Shown: piece by piece, positions 58,921-64,000 of the stretch
Layout: the number at the start of each line of letters is the position of its first letter
Numbering within the stretch: the first letter of the stretch is position 1
NCBI GenBank assembly: GCA_023101885.1
Contig: JALPQD010000126.1
Location: forward strand, 1,294,904-1,358,903
DNA length: 64,000 nucleotides
Reading direction: 5' to 3'
DNA from: Typhlomys cinereus
Lineage: Eukaryota > Chordata > Mammalia > Rodentia > Platacanthomyidae
Program-made: the position numbers and the translations under genes
The notes under the pieces: model-generated
Databases searched by the model: none
The model's input: the letters and a program-made list of their open reading frames with translations, nothing else
Told to the model about the DNA's origin: nothing

Positions 58921-59789
58921 ATCTTCTGCAAATATGACACATCTGATATCTAATATTCACACTTTTCATTGATTTTTAATACATTTTGCAACGTATTCCC
59001 AAAGAATTTTGGATGTTTGAGTGATTGTAGGAATATTTATAAAGTTATTAGAGCTGATGTATTTAGTATTTAGACTATTCTTCATTAGCTCAAATTCAGA
59101 GTTAACTCTCTATTTCTAATAAAAACACGTTTATGAACTTTAAATGGATCTATTTGTAGCTAAGACTATTAGCAGGATATTAAAAGGACTTGTTAATACT
59201 GTCAATTTTTCGAGAAATATTTGACATAAATGATTATTCTATTTCTTACTTTGGCAAGTTTTAGAGAATTATGTTAATTTAATTATTAAGTTGTGAAGTT
59301 CATCAATATTTTACTTCAGGAAAAATATTTACCTATAAATTAAATTGATAATTTTCTTTGATTTGAAGTGATCTGAGGAAAAAAGCATTATTGCCTTCAC
59401 CAATTTTTGCACTGAGTTAATATGAGAATGGGAATTAATTCACAAATTCTCCATAGTATTCTACATTGTTTACCTATGTATTATACATTGAAAGGTTGTT
59501 TCTTAAATTTACTAATCTTTCATATTTTATGCCTTTTTCAATAAGTAATTAAATATAAATTAAATGTGAAACAAATGTTGGTGCTTGACATGTTATTGTT
59601 AAGCTGATCTTCACAGAAATACATAAGTCATTGTGAAATACATTTAAAAAGTCTATCTCATAGAATGCATAGGATGTACTTTCTAAACTTTTTGCAGTAA
59701 CCAAAAAGTGAAAGTAAATAATAAATATAATAACAAATTTTATCCTGAAAACAGCATCATATTTGAAATACAGAAGGTAAAAAATATAA

Positions 59790-59915
59790 TGGATTATTTG
59801 AAACAGAATCTTGCTATTTAGACCTAGCTGGCTTGGAACTGCAGATCAGTCTTCTTACCTCCAGAAAGAAGGTATGTGCCACCACATCTATCTCTTCTCA
59901 CTTTTATCTTTAATA
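59790..59915 (-). mobile_element. Diverged B1-like SINE (minus)
   Basis: 'gaaacagaatcttgctatttagacctagctggcttggaactgcagatcag', then 'ttacctccagaaagaaggtatgtgccaccacatct', is an antisense B1 with its typical 'tgccaccac' end. Confidence 0.7.
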
Positions 59916-60021
59916 ATAAACACAAAGTTATTGCACCTTCCTAAATTTTGAAGATCTGTCAATCAACACTTGTATAATATTTGGGACCCAAAGTCATTGT
60001 TTTCAAATATTTTGACTCTGA

Positions 60022-60313
60022 TTTGGGCAGATGGCTCACTGATGAAACTGCTTGCTACACGAGAAAAAGGTCTAAGGTTTATATCCTCAGACCACACATA
60101 AAGTGCAGGACAGGCATAGTGTCCCCTGTAATTCCAGTTTGGTAAAGAGAAGGAAATTGGTAATCCCCAGAATAACCTGACTAGTCAGACTAGCCCTAGA
60201 ATGGAACTGGGTGTAAAGAGTCCCACTTTCAGAAGAACAGAGTGGAAGCACAATTGAGGATGTTTCTAAATATCAATTCAGGCCTTCACATGCATGACCA
60301 CTTGCATATCTAC

Positions 60314-60362
<49 letters not shown>

Positions 60363-60440
60363 AATGCTCCCACATATATGCGTGCATGCATGCATGTGCA
60401 CACACGTGCACACACACACAGGAATATGGAAAACACTGCC
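60022..60440 (+). mobile_element. B4-like SINE with CA tail
   Basis: A tRNA-like head 'gggcagatggctcactgatgaaactgcttgc', a B1-like middle 'ggcatagtgtcccctgtaattccag', then a CA array (60316-60360) and further CA/TGCA repeats. Confidence 0.65.
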
Positions 60441-62204
60441 TTTTCACTTTATTTTAAAAAAAAATTTGTTTGTTTGTTTTAAGCTAAACATTTTACTAAC
60501 CCAATCTGAGACTATACTTCTAGCCTAGTCATGGCCATACAGCTATTCTAGAGAAAAGTGTGGAAGAAACTGCTGGCTCTTTCCCTATATAACGATGAAA
60601 ACATCTGGCCTACATACTCAGAGATGAGATGAGATAATTTGCAAAATAGATGTAAAATGTGTGGAGGAGTAATTAGTCTAGGTGTATAAAATCCTGTGGA
60701 CTCTGTCAAATATAGTCATGCACATTAAAACGATAAGCATGAAAGACTGTAAAAATAATGATTATTAGGTTTCACAATATGAAATTGTTAAATATTTGTT
60801 GATTTTGGCCTAGGGAAATGGGTGATCTCATAGGTTTTACCTATAATAAGGAGCATGAGACACCGTAAGTACACCAGCCTCAACATTTTCCATAAAGAAT
60901 AAGGTCTTAATTTTAAAAAGTCAAGAACTATTTTACTATTACTTTAAAAGTATATGTTATAAGGTTTTCAATGTTAAATATCACATAAAATATAATTATC
61001 TGGAAGTCGAGAAGAAACAATTTGTTATTATCCTCATCTTTCCTAGTAGAGAGGTTGTTAAAGGCTTTTATAATTGTGTATCATTCATTGCAATGCATTG
61101 ACTTTAAGATGCATCATTATCACATATATAATTCAACTTTTAATTCACAGTCATTAGCACTGTTTCTTCCTTCACCTTTTAACCTTGTCTGTGCCATAAA
61201 AACAATCTGTGATGATGCACTAATTTAAAACAATTAAATATACATGCTAAAAAATAAATGTAAGTTCTAAAGCTGTCAGTAACAGACTATTCAGCTATTA
61301 TGGTTAGAGATAATCTGCTTTCATTTTTGAAATAAAAAATGTTGCAAATTTAACTGATTTACCACTACACTACTATGAACACCTGTTAGTGATGTAACAT
61401 ATTATTTAAGCTAAATATGCCCATGAGTTCATCATTGAACTCCAGAAATATAGAAAAATTGCTTCATTCTTCCACCAAAAAATAAAAGGAAAATATTGCA
61501 TACAAATATGATAATATGGATTATGATGAACAGATAAGATTAATGATGTAAATGTGAAAATGAATCTATTAGAAAGGGAGTCTTTTATAATGTCAAAACT
61601 CATATCAAAAATGTAGTATATCAAATATTCAAGTAAAACAAAGTTATAATAGATGAATAAAACTACATGGCTTTGAGTCTAATGAGTATAATACAAAAAT
61701 AAAAAGGGTTGCCTTATTCTAGTCATGGAATGTTCAATTATAAACATATTAAAAACTAATATGCTACTTTATAAAATACACAATACTCCCCAAAATATTT
61801 CCATACATCTTAATATATGAAAAAATTCAATCAGGATTTTCAAATCATAATATACAGGAAGTAGAGAAACTCATTAAAATGAAGTACAATATGAGATTTT
61901 AATTAATTCATGATGATCATACCACAACAAAAGATACCTAGAAACTAATGGCAAAATATATACAAATAGTACCACAGTTTGTATTTTTAAATTAAATTGA
62001 ACTAATCACAATTTTAGGCCTAAATTATCTAAAATAAAATTTTAATAATTTCAAAGTGAAAATAAAAATAAAATGTACTAAAATTTATGTGACATGTTTA
62101 GTTTATATTTACATAAAGACAAAATTTTACTGTTAAAATAATGTTTGATTAGTTGAAGAAAGTATATTACAAAATGTTGGTAAAATAAAGTTATAGATTC
62201 CAGC
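60441..62204. other. AT-rich unassigned DNA
   Basis: About 1.8 kb, very AT-rich, with no gene or confident repeat recognised. Confidence 0.4.
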
Positions 62205-62214
62205 ATTTAAAAAA

Positions 62215-63098
62215 TCCAACAATGCAGCACAGCCCAGCCCCCAAACAACCCAGAGCCCCACGCGTCCCAGCGGCTGCGAGCACCCAGGCCGACTGCGGCT
62301 TGGCCTGCGCCCCCCGGCCTGGACCCAAGCCCCTCGCATCCTGCCCCCTGTGCGCCTAGCCACTCCCCTGGATCCCAGGTGAAGAATTCTGCCTTTGAGT
62401 CAGGGAGTGAAAGAGCCCAGCCCAGTCCCGCCCCCCACCCGGGAGCCACCCGGCCAGCAGCACCACTCTGCGCAGCCTCCGGCTTTGCCCCCAAGGCCCC
62501 GCCCCTCTCCGCACCTACCTTCCCAGGTAGCAGGTGAAGAATTCTGCCATCAACATCAGATCCTCTGCCTCTCTGACAGGGACCTACGCATGTGGTCCAC
62601 GGAAGACACACTGCTACTCAGAATTCAATAGAGCCCAAAGGAAACTCAAGCAAAATTCTAAGTAACAAGGGGAGCACAGGCCATACATCTGGACTCCACT
62701 ACAATCATTATATCACGTGGGCAAGTTTCTTCTCATCCAGCCCAAATATAAGTAAACTTTTTCTTTTCACCTTACTGATCCTTTAAAGTATCAATACTGT
62801 AGATCAACTTTCTCATACAGCCACCCCACAACATACAACTCCAGAGAGTACACCACTCACCCCCACATTTCACCAAGAAACTAAATCGTAAAAGTGCACT
62901 ACCAAACTAATATTCACCCCCTGGTAACATAAACTGACTTAACTGACGTACTAACAGCCTAGTAGCCTCATCTAGGATATAATAATAACAATACACAAAC
63001 ATACCCAATCCAAGGTAAGCACTAGTAATAACTGGCAAGCGTAACAATACTAACTAACTAAGTCAGTTCAGTGAAAAACACAGAAACCGAAAGGTCCT
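62215..63098 (+). promoter_or_regulatory. L1 5'UTR, second promoter type
   Basis: CpG- and CCC-rich distal half with the motif 'caggtgaagaattctgcc' at 62376 and again at 62531, a 155-bp spacing that hints at a short tandem unit. The proximal half is collinear with 32440-32890 in reverse. Confidence 0.8.
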
Positions 63099-63113
63099 AA
63101 AAACAAAACAACA

Positions 63114-63376
63114 GGGGCTGGAGAGGTGGCTCAAGGGTTAAGCCTCTGCCTTGCAGGCAGAAGATCCTGAGTTCAGATCCCAGATCCCACGTATGGACGC
63201 CAGGCAGAAGCGGGGGCAGCCTGCGCTTCTGGTTCTGGTAGGGCGGACTCTGTGAATCCCGGGGCAGAAGGAGGTGGAGGCGTCCATGGTGGTTCGCAAA
63301 TTTGTCCGTGGTTCTACACACCCACGCACACATACACACGCACGCACATACAATTGAATAAAAATAATAATAATAA
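63114..63376 (+). mobile_element. Young B2-superfamily SINE (plus)
   Basis: Full copy with a perfect 15-bp duplication 'aaaaacaaaacaaca' at 63099-63113 and 63377-63391. The right duplication ends on the first base of the L1 ORF1 start codon. Confidence 0.95.
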
Positions 63377-63390
63377 AAAACAAAACAACA

Positions 63391-64000
63391 ATGTACAAGT
63401 CAAAGTGCAGATCCACGAGAAACAAAACCCAAGAAGACCAATGTCCTGCTGAAAGAATCAATCCCATAATGAGGGATTCCGACCAGAACAAATCCACAGA
63501 AAATAGCCATCGAAGCCAGACCCAACATAACGACTTTCAGAGTATGATCCTTACCGTGATTAATACTATGAAAGAGGAAATCCGAGAAGAGTTAAACAAG
63601 CATATAAACCACTTTGAACAGGAACACAAGAGGCACTTGGAGGAGTTGAGAAAAAAAGTTCAAGAAACAAAAATAGACATGGAGCAGTTAAAACATTCTC
63701 AGGCAGAGTTTAAAATTGAACTAAAAGACAAGTTATCTTCAACCCAAAACTCAACAGAGTCTTATCAGCAGAACAAATGAGGCAGAAAATAGGATTTCAG
63801 ATCTTGAAGACAAAGTGGGAGAATTAACCAGCTCAATGGAAGAGATTGTTAAAGCCAAAAAGATATTGCAGAGGAACATTCAAGAGATATGGGACACCCT
63901 GAAGAAGCCTAACATTCGCATTCATGGAATACCAGAACAAGAATCCCAAAATACCACACCTGAGGAAATATTTCAATTCATCATAAATGAAAACTTCCCA
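63391..64000 (+). pseudogene. L1 ORF1 (5' part; frameshifted)
   Basis: Starts MYKSKCRSTRNKTQEDQ, whereas L1-A starts MPKSKC. Continues through the coiled-coil segment EQEHKRHLEELRKKVQET to a premature stop at 63780. The sequence after that returns to ORF1 homology in another frame (coiled coil to 'RIHGIPEQESQNTTPEE' near 63925), so a small deletion near 63762 caused a frameshift. The rest lies beyond the window. Confidence 0.88.

Larger units (their letters stand above)
62215..64000 (+). mobile_element. 5' part of a plus-strand L1 (runs off window)
   Basis: A type-2 GC-rich 5'UTR (62215-62640), a proximal AT-rich 5'UTR (62640-63098), a SINE insertion at 63114-63376, and ORF1 from 63391 to the window edge. 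The 5'UTR is the same kind as in L1-A. The exact 5' end is uncertain. Confidence 0.9.

Noticed and set aside
62207..62611. 134-codon minus-strand frame, Gly/Ala-rich
   Set aside because: Antisense reading of a GC-rich L1 5'UTR.
1..64000. A previously undescribed functional system
   Set aside because: Nothing beyond nested retrotransposons and unassigned AT-rich DNA could be supported; all coding-like regions belong to inactive mobile elements or unidentified degenerate sequence.

Overview
The window is AT-rich, gene-poor mammalian DNA built almost entirely from layered retrotransposons. I could support no host protein-coding gene, rRNA, tRNA gene or CRISPR array. The repeat set points to a rodent: diverged B1-like and B4-like SINEs, an ID-like tRNA element, rodent-style L1s with tandem 5' promoter units, and ERVL-MaLR LTRs. 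The young SINE belongs to the tRNA-derived B2 superfamily (A box, B box, CA-rich tail, AATAAA-like end) but does not look like the mouse/rat B2 that I know. A non-murid rodent is therefore likely, possibly a dipodoid; this is inference from memory of the families, not a database match.

Layout. 1-404: 5' promoter units of a minus-strand L1 that continues off the left edge. 711-1268: old SINE with CA and GAAA arrays. 2641-7050: 5'-truncated plus-strand L1 with two young SINEs inside it. 9.5-13.7 kb: cluster of old LTRs. 13.1-17.7 kb: small B4, ID, SINE and L1 pieces, including an L1 with an inverted 5' end. 18.2-20.6 kb: old L1 3' end and an LTR. 20628-33345: an older minus-strand L1 (called L1-A) split by a complete L1 (L1-B, 22982-29359) with a perfect 10-bp target duplication. 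33.4-34.7 kb: old L1 tails. 35567-37733: complete ERVL-MaLR element, with a solo class II-like LTR 13 bp beyond it. 42298-45382: complete non-autonomous class II-like endogenous retrovirus, inserted in an old L1 tail. 46-62 kb: mostly old LTRs, SINEs, L1 tails and unassigned AT-rich DNA. From about 62.2 kb to the right edge: 5' part of a plus-strand L1, with a SINE sitting exactly in front of the ORF1 start codon.

How the parts relate. L1 ORF1/ORF2 proteins would have copied both the L1s and, in trans, the SINEs; matching target duplications with A-rich tails support this. Every L1 coding region seen here carries stops, frameshifts, truncation or a deletion, so none looks active. The LTR elements are non-autonomous or solo. 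I found no sign of a new biological system. The observations most worth checking are the nested L1 pair, the endonuclease-less L1-A, the uneven divergence between the two LTRs of the 42-45 kb element, the two unrelated L1 promoter types, and the twin-primed L1 at 17.2 kb.
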